Shown in pieces: positions 1 to 6,333 of a stretch of DNA of 34,588 nucleotides (position 1 is the stretch's first letter; each line of letters begins with the position of its first letter). The DNA is from a virus. The translations under genes and the position numbers were made by a program. The stretch covers positions 1-34,588 of the IMG/VR virus record IMGVR_UViG_3300044821_000042, one strand, 5' to 3'. The notes beneath the pieces were generated by a model. That model was not told the origin of the DNA and searched no databases. It worked only from the letters and a program-made list of their open reading frames with translations.

Positions 1-127
1 GACCTTGATGTGTGTCAACTTGAGGGTAATTTTCTGGTTTTTCTCTTTTTAACCAATCAATAAATTTCTTTTTTGTAGCCCATAAACTTTTTTGCTCATA
101 ATGGTCTCTGCAACTTTCAAATATTTC
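1..127. repeat. Terminal direct repeat, left copy
   Basis: These 127 bases are identical to the last 127 bases of the window (34462-34588). The replication gene reads through the junction in one frame when the two copies are merged. An exact end overlap of this length is typical of a circular assembly graph broken at a k-mer of 127. It therefore more likely marks a circular or circularly permuted genome of 34,461 bp than a biological terminal repeat. A true direct terminal repeat cannot be excluded from sequence alone. Confidence 0.95.
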
Positions 128-775
128 CTGAAGGCTTACAGTTCTCCCTTCAAATCTTGATTTAAACAACTCCTGTACCTCTTCACTCTCCAATGCGTTC
201 TTTTCTGCCCTTTCTTTTTTCAGTTGTTTAAGATTAGGAGTGTGTGCTGTGGAGGCGTTAGCCTCCCCCACACAATCATTTGGATCAGGGTTTGGATCAG
301 TATCTGGTATAGTCATCCGAAATCCCGGAAATCCATTTCCGAATTCTCCGAGATCCATTTCCGAATTTTCGGAAATGCTAAGAAATAGGCGTTTTATATA
401 TTTTTCGGTCACTAAGTGAGGAAAATAAAAATAGGCTTCCGGGGTCAAAGCATACCATTGTGTTCGGTCGTAGCTCGTGTGGTTATAATTTCCACGTCGT
501 ACTAAACCGCACGAAACGGAATTATTTATCATGGTTTCAATTTGGCTTTTTGTAAAATAAGGAAAATAATCTCGAATGGCTTCAAGGGTGTCATAACACC
601 ATACAAGACCATCATGAATATGTTTGTCATTTGCAAGATTCTTTTCTGCCCAGAAAGCAAGGTGAGCCAGCCATAAAGCCATTGTTGGGCTAAAATCAAT
701 CGCTATTCCCACATTAAATGCATGACTGCGTGGGTCTAATGTTAATTTATTGCTGTTGCTTACAGGTGTTGACAT
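1..775 (-). CDS. Winged-helix replication initiator, 5' part (continues at 34588..34298)
   Basis: The ATG is at 775 and the frame is open to base 1. It continues without interruption through the circular join to a TAG at 34300-34298, giving 312 aa. The N-terminal ~110 residues, beginning MSTPVSNSNKLTLD, look like a winged helix-turn-helix DNA-binding domain of the kind found in phage and plasmid replication initiators. An acidic/Pro linker (PDTDPNPDPND) follows, then a charged, helical C-terminal half. The gene itself contains iteron-like repeats (279-376), the arrangement of phage lambda O, where the initiator binds an origin inside its own gene. A GGAG lies about 10 nt before the start. The domain type is moderately sure; the initiator role is inferred from the repeats and from the lack of any other replication initiator. 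A transcriptional regulator is the main alternative. Confidence 0.7.
   Translation of the reverse strand, partial: MSTPVSNSNKLTLDPRSHAFNVGIAIDFSPTMALWLAHLAFWAEKNLANDKHIHDGLVWCYDTLEAIRDYFPYFTKSQIETMINNSVSCGLVRRGNYNHTSYDRTQWYALTPEAYFYFPHLVTEKYIKRLFLSISENSEMDLGEFGNGFPGFRMTIPDTDPNPDPNDCVGEANASTAHTPNLKQLKKERAEKNALESEEVQELFKSRFEGRTVSLQEIFESCRDHYEQKSLWATKKKFIDWLKREKPENYPQVDTHQG
279..376. repeat. Iteron-like repeats inside the replication gene (candidate origin)
   Basis: The 15-mer ATCCATTTCCGAATT occurs exactly at 331-345 and again at 353-367, a 22-bp period. The second copy runs into a 9-bp inverted repeat with a 2-bp centre (357-365 and 368-376), and GGAAATCCATTTCC (328-341) is another palindrome. 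A shorter direct repeat, TTTGGATCAG, sits at 279-288 and 291-300. The 22-bp period is not a multiple of three, so the two copies are read in different frames; this argues for selection on DNA rather than protein. Position in the middle of an initiator gene matches the lambda origin. The 12-bp-period repeat simply encodes a DPNPDPN stretch and may be unrelated. Confidence 0.55.
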
Positions 776-874
776 GGTATAATCGCTCCGTTGTGTTCTC
801 CGCTAAAAGAACGTTGTATGGATGTACCCAAAGCTGGCAGGCTAAGGGGTTGGGCTGGAAGCCCTGCAACATTT

Positions 875-1039
875 CTAATCTTCCAATTTCTTACCAAATG
901 CTTCGTTATTAAAATCTTTATCATTCATAGATTGAACCGCTTTTTTTGCAAATGCCAAAGTTTTTAAAAATAAATTAAAAGTTTCGTCAATATCTTTTTT
1001 TAGAGGTTGATTTACTACTTTATCAGCTAAAGTATTCAT
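875..1039 (-). CDS. Small protein of unknown function (54 aa)
   Basis: A 54-codon reading frame begins ATG at 1039 (MNTLADKVVNQPLKKD) and ends TAG at 877-875, filling the otherwise empty space between the 1133 gene and the replication gene. The protein is charged and likely all-helical, with no membrane segment or Cys motif. Its own Shine-Dalgarno is weak (AGGA about 11 nt upstream). However, an 8-codon ORF with a good ribosome site (1041..1067) ends one base before this ATG, so translation may depend on reinitiation. The protein was not recognised. It could be a regulator of the initiator just downstream, but nothing in the sequence proves that. Confidence 0.6.
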   Translation of the reverse strand: MNTLADKVVNQPLKKDIDETFNLFLKTLAFAKKAVQSMNDKDFNNEAFGKKLED

Positions 1040-1040
1040 G

Positions 1041-1067
1041 CTAAATTGATCCTGTTGTATTTTTCAT
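1041..1067 (-). CDS. Possible 8-codon leader peptide
   Basis: On the minus strand AAGGA stands 7 nt before an ATG at 1067 that opens MKNTTGSI followed by TAG at 1043-1041. The next gene's ATG begins at 1039, one base after this stop. The good ribosome site belongs to the mini-ORF, not to the 54-aa gene, which suggests translational coupling. A chance short frame is possible. Confidence 0.4.
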   Translation of the reverse strand: MKNTTGSI

Positions 1068-1096
1068 AAGAACTTCCTTAAAGTTAAAAGTCCAAA

Positions 1097-1133
1097 AAAA
1101 AGCCCGTCATGTGTCTCCACTTGCGGGCTTTTT
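1097..1133 (-). terminator. Bidirectional-looking intrinsic terminator after the 1133 gene
   Basis: A 10-bp perfect stem pairs AAAAAGCCCG (1097-1106) with CGGGCTTTTT (1124-1133) around a 17-nt loop. On the minus strand it ends in a U-run of eight. The hairpin starts inside the stop codon of the 1133..1318 gene. It should end much of the leftward transcription before the replication gene, so initiator expression needs read-through or a promoter not identified here. Confidence 0.85.
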
Positions 1134-1318
1134 CAGTATTGGCCGTCATTGCGTTTCGTCTCGTCAAGTGTCTCTTTCAACCATTCTTGCACGATGGCTA
1201 CCTCTTTTAAACTAAAAAAAAATGGCTGCTGTTGTATATTCCCTTGGTCTCTATCATAAATTGAATTAGCCAAACGCTCTAATAGGTTCGATGCTTTCTG
1301 ATTTATATCAACAGACAT
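1133..1318 (-). CDS. Hypothetical small protein (61 aa)
   Basis: The ATG at 1318 is preceded by a strong AAAGGAGA ribosome site at suitable spacing, and the gene ends in a TGA that overlaps the terminator stem. The product (MSVDINQKASNLLERL) is a charged helical protein without recognised motifs. It follows a good promoter (1355-1383) and precedes the terminator at 1097, so it could be a single-gene transcript as well as the last gene of the early leftward operon. Function unknown. Confidence 0.65.
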   Translation of the reverse strand: MSVDINQKASNLLERLANSIYDRDQGNIQQQPFFFSLKEVAIVQEWLKETLDETKRNDGQY

Positions 1319-1354
1319 GAATTCTCCTTTACTTTTAGTTCATCCAATGAGTAA

Positions 1355-1383
1355 AATATAGCCAGTTACGCCCTTTCTCGCAA
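1355..1383 (-). promoter_or_regulatory. Sigma-70-type promoter upstream of the 1133 gene
   Basis: Reading the minus strand, TTGCGA (1383-1378) and TATATT (1360-1355) are separated by 17 nt, and the next start codon is at 1318. The same -35 hexamer with 17-nt spacing appears in the candidate late promoter at 33089-33117. Confidence 0.6.
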
Positions 1384-1415
1384 AATAGAGGGTGTACTGT
1401 CAGCGGCTTTCGCCA

Positions 1416-1450
1416 ACCGAATGCATTAACGGCAAATTAGTGCATTCGGT
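1416..1450. repeat. 10-bp perfect inverted repeat in the 1319-1475 intergenic region
   Basis: ACCGAATGCA (1416-1425) is exactly mirrored by TGCATTCGGT (1441-1450), with a 15-nt loop. It lies between the stop of the 1476 gene and the promoter at 1355-1383. No U-run follows on either strand, so it is more likely an operator, RNA stability element or weak terminator than a standard intrinsic terminator. Confidence 0.6.
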
Positions 1451-1475
1451 CATCTTAATCGAAAATAGAACCTTT

Positions 1476-1811
1476 TTACAGCGATTCGTCTAATTCTTCA
1501 TGGTTATTCACGCGGTTTGACGTGCGCAAATGCAAGTAAAATTCAATTGCTTTCAAGGGAAACCCCATGAAGTACAAAGGCTCGTCAGGCTCTTGGCGAA
1601 TCATATAATACATATACTCTTCACTTCCTAAAATCTGGCGAATATGCTCGATTCCTTGTAAGCGTGCTTTTAATTCCTCATGCGCTTGGATTTTTCGAAT
1701 GCTTTCCCAAAAAGCAATATGGTTTTTGTTGTCTAAAAATTTCTTTGCAATGTAATCACGTTCAACCAAGGCAGCTGCCAGCGTGTGATTAATGAGTCCT
1801 TCAATTTCCAT
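1476..1811 (-). CDS. Hypothetical early protein (111 aa)
   Basis: The ATG at 1811 overlaps the upstream gene's stop in a TAATG arrangement, a sign of translational coupling. The product (MEIEGLINHTLAAALVERDY) is soluble, helical and rich in charged and aromatic residues, with no signal peptide or membrane segment. It sits in the leftward early operon behind the Cro-like gene. No family was recognised. Operon position suggests host takeover or regulation, which is inference only. Confidence 0.75.
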   Translation of the reverse strand: MEIEGLINHTLAAALVERDYIAKKFLDNKNHIAFWESIRKIQAHEELKARLQGIEHIRQILGSEEYMYYMIRQEPDEPLYFMGFPLKAIEFYLHLRTSNRVNNHEELDESL

Positions 1812-2281
1812 TATTTCTCCTGAGAATCTACGAGTTGATCAATAAGGTAGTGGCACTGGTCTTCCATGTATTGATAAGTCCTATGTCTTCCATGTTCGCC
1901 AATTATGCCGTCGCTAAACGCCCTAACAATTTCAGGCTCCAAATCAGGAAAGTATTTTTTTGCCAAAACCATATCGTGCTTATCCATGTAATGCGCCGCG
2001 TCAAACCCTATCCACAAATCATTGCACGCAATCGGTAGTAAATCTTTAGCATTATGATCCGTACCCGAAAAAGTAACACCGCCGTGGCAGTCAAGGTCAG
2101 CGCAATCGCCCCGATGCCCATCAGGAATAGCAACGTAACCGCAACGAGACCCGTGCCGAGTAAAAGTAATAAGATACTCATAGCCTTTATAGCTACCGCC
2201 TCCCTCAATGACTGCTTGGCTGTGTATGGGTAATATTTCCTTGTCACCTTTCATCTCCAATAATTGTGTTATACAACTCAT
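1811..2281 (-). CDS. Conserved phage protein with GYVxIPxGH motif (156 aa)
   Basis: Residues ~48-56 read GYVAIPDGH, followed by DCHGGVTFSG (~64-73) and DLWIGFDAAHYMDK (~88-101). This pattern of His, Asp and Cys residues recurs in a family of uncharacterised proteins of phages and bacteria, usually GYV-IP-GHP, HGGLTYS, WWIGFD-AH-GD. The conserved polar residues suggest a metal or nucleotide site, but no activity is known to me. The start at 2281 is the first ATG, with a gene boundary only 9 nt upstream; a later ATG at codon 10 (2254) is possible. Confidence 0.75.
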   Translation of the reverse strand: MSCITQLLEMKGDKEILPIHSQAVIEGGGSYKGYEYLITFTRHGSRCGYVAIPDGHRGDCADLDCHGGVTFSGTDHNAKDLLPIACNDLWIGFDAAHYMDKHDMVLAKKYFPDLEPEIVRAFSDGIIGEHGRHRTYQYMEDQCHYLIDQLVDSQEK

Positions 2282-2290
2282 AATACTTCC

Positions 2291-2629
2291 TTAATTTTTG
2301 ATATTTTCATCTGCTTGGGCGGCTACCACTTTTTGAATGCAATCCATAAAAATGGCTTTAACCTTGTCGCTTATTTCATCGGCGGCATTCAGCAGTGTTG
2401 CATCGTCACCGTCATAGCATTTCAAAAACATATTTAAAAAAATGTTATTGACCATCATGACAATCAACGCCTGTGGTGGAATATCACTCAAACGAGTTGC
2501 GTCGTTTTGTATGTGCTTACCAACACGCTCCATGAAGTTCTCAAGTATATCCCCCATAGCCTTGGCGCAAGGGTGGTTTTCCTTAGTTACGTCCGTTGAC
2601 ATACGCACTTCTAAATCCGGTTTTTTCAT
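2291..2629 (-). CDS. Hypothetical early protein (112 aa)
   Basis: The start at 2629 overlaps the TGA of the preceding gene by 4 nt (ATGA). The protein (MKKPDLEVRMSTDVTKEN) is soluble and helical, with a hydrophobic helix around residues 52-70 (ALIVMMVNNIFLNMF) that looks amphipathic rather than membrane-spanning. A second in-frame ATG at codon 10 (2602) lacks an obvious ribosome site. No homologous family is recognised. Confidence 0.7.
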   Translation of the reverse strand: MKKPDLEVRMSTDVTKENHPCAKAMGDILENFMERVGKHIQNDATRLSDIPPQALIVMMVNNIFLNMFLKCYDGDDATLLNAADEISDKVKAIFMDCIQKVVAAQADENIKN

Positions 2630-2868
2630 TTAATCCTTCCCTTTTTTTCAATGGCCGTAAGCCGTTCAATCTCGTCGTTCAAATACCACGCCGCCTTTTT
2701 CAAGTCCTCTAAGCCGTTTTTATGCTTATAGCGCCAGACGTATTTGATGACGTTTCCGGCGTTGAATTCCATATGCCGCGTAATATCAATGCATTCTATT
2801 TGACGACCGCATGGGCATAGTACGCCGCTTGAATTATAGTGCTTTGGGTGATTGACATTGTCCGTCAT
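2626..2868 (-). CDS. DUF3310 protein (80 aa)
   Basis: The sequence carries the whole DUF3310 signature: VNHPKHY near the N-terminus (~5-11), IECIDITRHM (~24-33), GNVIKYVWRY (~38-47) and LEDLKKAAWYLN (~53-64). DUF3310 is common in phage early regions. It forms part of T7 gp1.7, a nucleotide kinase, so a role in nucleotide metabolism is possible but not established for stand-alone versions. An added CPCGRQ motif (~18-23) could hold a metal with other ligands. It sits between overlapping early genes; the start at 2868 is 2 nt after the previous stop. Confidence 0.9.
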   Translation of the reverse strand: MTDNVNHPKHYNSSGVLCPCGRQIECIDITRHMEFNAGNVIKYVWRYKHKNGLEDLKKAAWYLNDEIERLTAIEKKGRIK

Positions 2869-2869
2869 A

Positions 2870-3199
2870 TTAATCTCCGCATATCATGCTTTTAAGTTGT
2901 TCCTTGGCTATTCCAAGTCTATGGGTTCCGTCTTTATTGGCGATGTGACCCTTCCAATTTAAATACCAATCACCAATCTGCCAATTAATAAAATCAATTT
3001 GTTCACGGGTAAATGAGTTTTGAATGGATGTATCACGGTCATATCGGGTTTTTAAATCAGGGCAAGCAATCTCCATAATGCAAATAGCCTGCTGCCAATC
3101 CATAATTTGTTCGGCAATTTCGCCGTTTTCGGATAGTTCCATCGCCTTTTTAATGTTGTTTTGCGTGTTTTTATACCAACTGTACATCGATTCATTCAT
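2870..3199 (-). CDS. Hypothetical early protein (109 aa)
   Basis: I place the start at 3199 (MNESMYSWYKNTQNN), where ATGA overlaps the upstream stop by 4 nt; an in-frame ATG at 3229 would overlap that gene by 34 nt. The product is Trp-, Asn- and Lys-rich (DWQQAICIMEIACPD, INWQIGDWYLNWKGH) and predicted soluble. No recognised domain. It belongs to the operon led by the Cro-like gene. Confidence 0.7.
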   Translation of the reverse strand: MNESMYSWYKNTQNNIKKAMELSENGEIAEQIMDWQQAICIMEIACPDLKTRYDRDTSIQNSFTREQIDFINWQIGDWYLNWKGHIANKDGTHRLGIAKEQLKSMICGD

Positions 3200-3390
3200 T
3201 TTAATTCTTCTTTCAAACATATAAGGCATTCGGCAATAACCCGAAACGCCCTTATACTTATACCCGGATCGTAATGCGCCAAATCCAGTAACTGGTCAAG
3301 CCTTGCAAACGCCCTGTTTAGTGCTTTTCCCTCATGCAAATGCTTAAACGCCCTTAGATCCTCAAGTTCCTTTTGTTCGGATTCCGTCAT
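3196..3390 (-). CDS. Hypothetical early protein (64 aa)
   Basis: Short helical protein (MTESEQKELEDLRAFKHL), coupled by 4-nt ATGA overlaps both to the Cro-like gene before it and to the 2870 gene after it. The N-terminal third is very acidic/basic and could form a coiled coil. No family recognised. Being the gene next to the Cro-like regulator, it could act in regulation, but this is only positional inference. Confidence 0.7.
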   Translation of the reverse strand: MTESEQKELEDLRAFKHLHEGKALNRAFARLDQLLDLAHYDPGISIRAFRVIAECLICLKEELK

Positions 3391-3572
3391 TTTTTCTTTT
3401 CATCCCACTCCGCTTTTAAAACTCCGTTGGTAATGCGCTCAATTTTTAATTGCGAGGCTTCAGGCACAAAGCCCCAACGTAACCAATTGCCAAGCGTTGC
3501 AGCGGACATACCCGTTACCTTATGAAAATTATATTGTGTTTTAAAAAACTTCTTCACTTCTTTAGGTTTCAT
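3387..3572 (-). CDS. cro-like: Cro-like helix-turn-helix regulator
   Basis: At 61 aa this is the size of P22 Cro and resembles it along its length: a helix-turn-helix at ~13-33 ending MSAATLGNWLRWG, then VPEASQLKIERITNGVLK, which parallels the IPE-A-RLE-T-GALK pattern of P22 Cro as I recall it. The expected role is a small dimeric DNA-binding repressor of the early promoters. It is the first gene of the leftward early operon. A 17-bp palindrome (3618-3634) lies directly upstream, covers the -35 box of its own promoter and sits within the facing rightward promoter, so it probably autoregulates. No separate CI-type repressor with a protease domain is present. Confidence 0.85.
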   Translation of the reverse strand: MKPKEVKKFFKTQYNFHKVTGMSAATLGNWLRWGFVPEASQLKIERITNGVLKAEWDEKKK

Positions 3573-3595
3573 GTATTTTCCTCAAATTTTTGCAA

Positions 3596-3624
3596 AGTAT
3601 ATATCAACTCTTGACGTATTACAA
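3596..3624 (-). promoter_or_regulatory. Leftward early promoter (drives the Cro-like operon)
   Basis: On the minus strand TTGTAA (3624-3619), a 17-nt spacer and TATACT (3601-3596) precede the start at 3572. The -35 hexamer is one half-site of the palindromic operator at 3618-3634, so operator binding should block it. Confidence 0.65.
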
Positions 3625-3639
3625 TTGTTGTAATATTAT
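3611..3639 (+). promoter_or_regulatory. Rightward early promoter (drives recombination operon)
   Basis: TTGACG (3611-3616), a 17-nt spacer and TATTAT (3634-3639) form a near-consensus sigma-70 promoter 27 nt before the RecE-like start. The spacer is almost wholly the palindromic operator. Confidence 0.8.
3618..3634. promoter_or_regulatory. Early operator, ATTACAA-N3-TTGTAAT (copy 1)
   Basis: A perfect 7-3-7 palindrome fills the spacer of the rightward promoter and the -35 of the leftward one. An identical half-site pair occurs at 33211-33227 in the second rightward promoter. The Cro-like protein encoded next to it is the most likely ligand. Confidence 0.75.
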
Positions 3640-3665
3640 AGCCACAAGTTTTGAGAGGAAGCCTT

Positions 3666-4499
3666 ATGAATAAAACAGTTTACCCCGATGGCGTTTATGA
3701 TATATCAAACGATGAATACCATTCATCTGAGGGAATATCACGCAGCCGTTTAATGTTGTTGGATAAAAGTCCATATCACTTTTGGTATGAAGTATTGTCC
3801 GGTCAAGCCGTAAAAAGAACCGCAACGCCTTCGATGAATGTGGGCAGCGCGTTTCATACCCTTTTATTGGAGCCTGAAAAGTTCCCCAATGAATTTGCGG
3901 TCGCCCCGGTGGTTGATAGACGAACCTCCGCAGGCAAAGAGGTATGGGCGGCTTTTAATGAGCAACATTCCCACAAAATTATTTTAACCGCCGAGCAATA
4001 CCAGCAAACGTTTATTATGGTTGAGCAAATTAAAAAGCACGAAATTGTTCAAACGCTTTTAGACGAGGCTGTATTTGAGCAATCCGTTTACTGGACTGAT
4101 GAGGAAACAGGGCTGCAATTTAAAACACGCCCGGATATTTGGTCATCAAAGATGGTCGTTGACTTAAAGACCACTGCAGACGCTAACCCTTTCAGCTTTA
4201 CCCGTTCGGCTTTAAACTACGGATATTTTATTCAAGCAGGGATGGCTTTTGAGGGTTGCAAAGCCCTTGGTAAACCGTTTGAGATGTTTGTTATATTGGC
4301 CTGCGAAAAAGATGTGCCGCACGTTCCTGCCGTATTTATGATGGACGACGATGCGCTTCAGTTTGGTATTGACCAGTTTAATTCATACAAACGTAAGCTT
4401 AAAAAATGTATTGAGGAAAACAGATGGCCGGGATATCCCGTTCAAGAGCTAAGTGTTCCGAAATATGCAACCATTACCGAGGAGCAAGACGATGAGTAA
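3666..4499 (+). CDS. recE-like: RecE-like exonuclease (exonuclease VIII / DUF3799 type)
   Basis: The 277-aa product begins with the family hallmark YPDGVYDISNDEYHS, then ISRSRLMLLDKSPYHFWY (~24-41) and VGSAFHTLLLEP (~59-70). These are followed by a PD-(D/E)xK core: RPD with D157, DLKTT with D166 and K168, and an IQAG motif with Q190. These proteins degrade the 5' strand of double-stranded DNA ends, leaving 3' tails for the annealing partner encoded immediately downstream. The start at 3666 is chosen for its AGAGGAAG ribosome site; an upstream TTG at 3651 is less likely. It is the first gene of the rightward operon, overlapping bet by 8 nt. Confidence 0.9.
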   Translation: MNKTVYPDGVYDISNDEYHSSEGISRSRLMLLDKSPYHFWYEVLSGQAVKRTATPSMNVGSAFHTLLLEPEKFPNEFAVAPVVDRRTSAGKEVWAAFNEQHSHKIILTAEQYQQTFIMVEQIKKHEIVQTLLDEAVFEQSVYWTDEETGLQFKTRPDIWSSKMVVDLKTTADANPFSFTRSALNYGYFIQAGMAFEGCKALGKPFEMFVILACEKDVPHVPAVFMMDDDALQFGIDQFNSYKRKLKKCIEENRWPGYPVQELSVPKYATITEEQDDE

Positions 4500-5361
4500 C
4501 GCATTAACGACCCTTAACCAAAGTATGGTTATGTGGGAAGACAACAAAAAGCTCGAAGAGATACGCAAATTATTCGCCCCAAAGCTCACAGAGATGGAGT
4601 TCCAGTTCTTTGTAGGGCTTGGCAAGGCTTCAGGTTTAAATCCCTTCACGCGCGAAATTTGGTGCGTTAAATACGATGAGAAAGCCCCTGCGCAAGTATT
4701 TATCGGACGTGACGGATACAGGAAAGCGGCTCAAGCGCATAGCGAATATGATTATCACCAATCAGACGCGGTTTATGAGAATGATAAATTTGAAGTGATT
4801 AACGGGGAAGTAAAGCACTCTTATTCGTTAACCAACCGAGGTCAATTAATTGGCGCTTATTGTATAGCCAAGCGTCATAAATCATCACGTCCTTTGTATG
4901 TATTCGCGGAACTTAAAGAATACTCAACGGGTAAAAGCCTTTGGAACTCACAAAGCGGCAAGCCTGCAACGATGATTAAAAAGGTTGCTGAGAGCCAATG
5001 CCTGCGCGCATGCTTCCAAGACTTACTTGGTGGTACTTACGGCGAAGAGGAAATGGGCGAAGGCGCTGACCAACCGATGAACCGCCACAAAGAATCCAAA
5101 TCACAAAACCTGATGGATAAATTGCGTGCTGCAAAAGGTCAAGTTATTGACGCGGAGCCTGTTCATCATGAAGAAACTGGCGTGCTTGCATCAAGCGATG
5201 AACTTGAAGAAATACATGCGCTTTTAGCTGTTAAAGCATTTGATACAACCCGATTAAAAGGCGCAATGGAGCATTACAAAGTTGAAAAGCTAGCTGATTT
5301 AACAAGCGCCCAAGCTCAAGATTTTGTGACAATTTTAAACAAAACTGCAGATAAGGAATAG
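4492..5361 (+). CDS. bet-like: Bet/RecT-family single-strand annealing protein
   Basis: 289 aa with the Bet family core: LTEMEFQFFVGLGKASGLNPF (~25-44), EIWCVKY, then FIGRDGYRKAA (~71-81), and TMIKKVAESQCLRACF (~164-179) ahead of YGEEEM. Such proteins coat 3' single strands and anneal them, working with the exonuclease encoded just before. The C-terminal third is charged and variable, as usual. The start at 4492 has GAGGAG upstream and overlaps the exonuclease stop; a GTG at 4453 in the same frame is unlikely. The pair probably drives recombination-dependent concatemer formation for packaging. Confidence 0.92.
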   Translation: MSNALTTLNQSMVMWEDNKKLEEIRKLFAPKLTEMEFQFFVGLGKASGLNPFTREIWCVKYDEKAPAQVFIGRDGYRKAAQAHSEYDYHQSDAVYENDKFEVINGEVKHSYSLTNRGQLIGAYCIAKRHKSSRPLYVFAELKEYSTGKSLWNSQSGKPATMIKKVAESQCLRACFQDLLGGTYGEEEMGEGADQPMNRHKESKSQNLMDKLRAAKGQVIDAEPVHHEETGVLASSDELEEIHALLAVKAFDTTRLKGAMEHYKVEKLADLTSAQAQDFVTILNKTADKE

Positions 5362-5363
5362 AA

Positions 5364-5675
5364 ATGGCACGCTTAGATATTAAAACTTTGGTTTTAGCTT
5401 TTGAAAAACGGATCAATGAATTAGAAAAAAACCCACCAGAGCAAGTACCAACATCAGTGGTTTTGGTTCTTTTGGAAAAAGCAGTCGGCGAAGTAATAAC
5501 CGAGCATTTTCAAAATAATATCAAAGAGGAACTTAAACAAAGAGTCCGCGAGCAATTTGCGGAAAGCAAAGATAGATTTATAAATGAGGCGATTACAGAG
5601 GTTCTTGAGGACGAAGAATTTAAATTAAGAATGAGCAATCTTATAAAACATACTATCGAAAAGAATTTTTTATAA
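5364..5675 (+). CDS. Hypothetical early protein (103 aa), helical
   Basis: The gene begins 2 nt after the bet stop, with AAGGAAT just upstream. The product (MARLDIKTLVLAFEKRINEL) is rich in Glu, Lys and Leu over residues ~40-103, giving a likely coiled coil with no Cys and no membrane segment. No family recognised. Tight spacing to exonuclease and annealing genes suggests a DNA-processing accessory role, which is inference only. Confidence 0.75.
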   Translation: MARLDIKTLVLAFEKRINELEKNPPEQVPTSVVLVLLEKAVGEVITEHFQNNIKEELKQRVREQFAESKDRFINEAITEVLEDEEFKLRMSNLIKHTIEKNFL

Positions 5676-5684
5676 AGGAATAGC

Positions 5685-5918
5685 ATGCATAAAATTGAAG
5701 AAATGTATGCCTTTGTAGCCGTTGAAGAGCAAGGCGAAGGCATCATCGGGCAAACGGTGGTAATTGATAATCAATTGGTATTCATGCCGTTCGTATGCGC
5801 CGACAAAGCACGTATGGAATCCTTAAAGCCTTTGGCTCTTAAAATTCATATGGAATCAGGCAAAAAAATTAAAGTAATCAAAATGACGAAACGCACGGAA
5901 TTAGAGGAAATTGGCTAG
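5685..5918 (+). CDS. Conserved phage hypothetical protein (77 aa)
   Basis: The reading frame starts ATG 5685 after AAAGGAATAGC and ends TAG 5916-5918. It has a pattern I associate with a widespread small phage protein: MYAFVAVEEQGEGI (~7-20), FMPFVCADKARMESLKPLA (~33-51) and IKVIKMTKRTELEEI (~62-76), an alpha/beta fold probably with four strands. No enzymatic motif is visible. The operon position next to recombination genes is typical of this family. Confidence 0.8.
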   Translation: MHKIEEMYAFVAVEEQGEGIIGQTVVIDNQLVFMPFVCADKARMESLKPLALKIHMESGKKIKVIKMTKRTELEEIG

Positions 5919-6164
5919 ATGTTGCCTAAATCAATTAGAGACATGCGGCAGGAAGCAAAAAAGAACCTAGCCGCAATGAAGAGAGTTTTAAAAAAGATGG
6001 AAGAGTATCTATCAAGCAGCAACCCTGATTCAATTTGCGTGGCTTCCGCGTTCTTTTCCATACTTGAGCATCATATGGAGCATGGGGATTTGAAGGCTGA
6101 GAATTTGAGTCTTGCAACTTTGCTGCGCGGCGATTCACCTACAAAAAGGACGTCCAATGACTGA
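5919..6164 (+). CDS. Hypothetical early protein (81 aa)
   Basis: ATG 5919 follows the previous stop directly (TAGATG), with GAGGAAATT upstream inside the previous gene. The product starts MLPKSIRDMRQEAKKNL and is strongly basic and helical in its first 30 residues, followed by a Ser-rich turn and a second helix (SAFFSILEHHMEHGD). No known domain. It is part of the continuous rightward operon. Confidence 0.7.
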   Translation: MLPKSIRDMRQEAKKNLAAMKRVLKKMEEYLSSSNPDSICVASAFFSILEHHMEHGDLKAENLSLATLLRGDSPTKRTSND

Positions 6165-6333
6165 TTTGGAAAAAATTAATCATCAATTGCTTTTTATTTT
6201 AGGCGTAAGTTTGACTTTTGTTATAAAAGCGACAAGTGACACGAGTCGGGATGAGCAATTAAAAAAATGGATATTAAAAGCCGTCGACAATGTGGTTTAT
6301 AAAAATATTCCGATGCCGGAGTTTCCAAAATGA
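6157..6333 (+). CDS. Hypothetical small protein (58 aa)
   Basis: The start at 6157 is chosen because AAAGGA lies 8-13 nt upstream; it overlaps the previous stop by 8 nt. The product (MTDLEKINHQLLFILGVSLT) has one moderately hydrophobic helix (~10-24) that is borderline for a membrane segment. The end overlaps the next start by 4 nt (ATGA). Not recognised. Confidence 0.65.
   Translation: MTDLEKINHQLLFILGVSLTFVIKATSDTSRDEQLKKWILKAVDNVVYKNIPMPEFPK

Noticed and set aside
718-912. 64-codon plus-strand frame near the replication gene start
   Set aside because: It overlaps both the initiator start and the 54-aa gene, lacks a ribosome site and has a composition unlike the neighbours.
2008-2247. 79-codon minus-strand frame with hydrophobic middle
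   Set aside because: It lies wholly inside the 156-aa conserved gene in another frame, has no separate ribosome site, and the enclosing frame carries a recognised motif.
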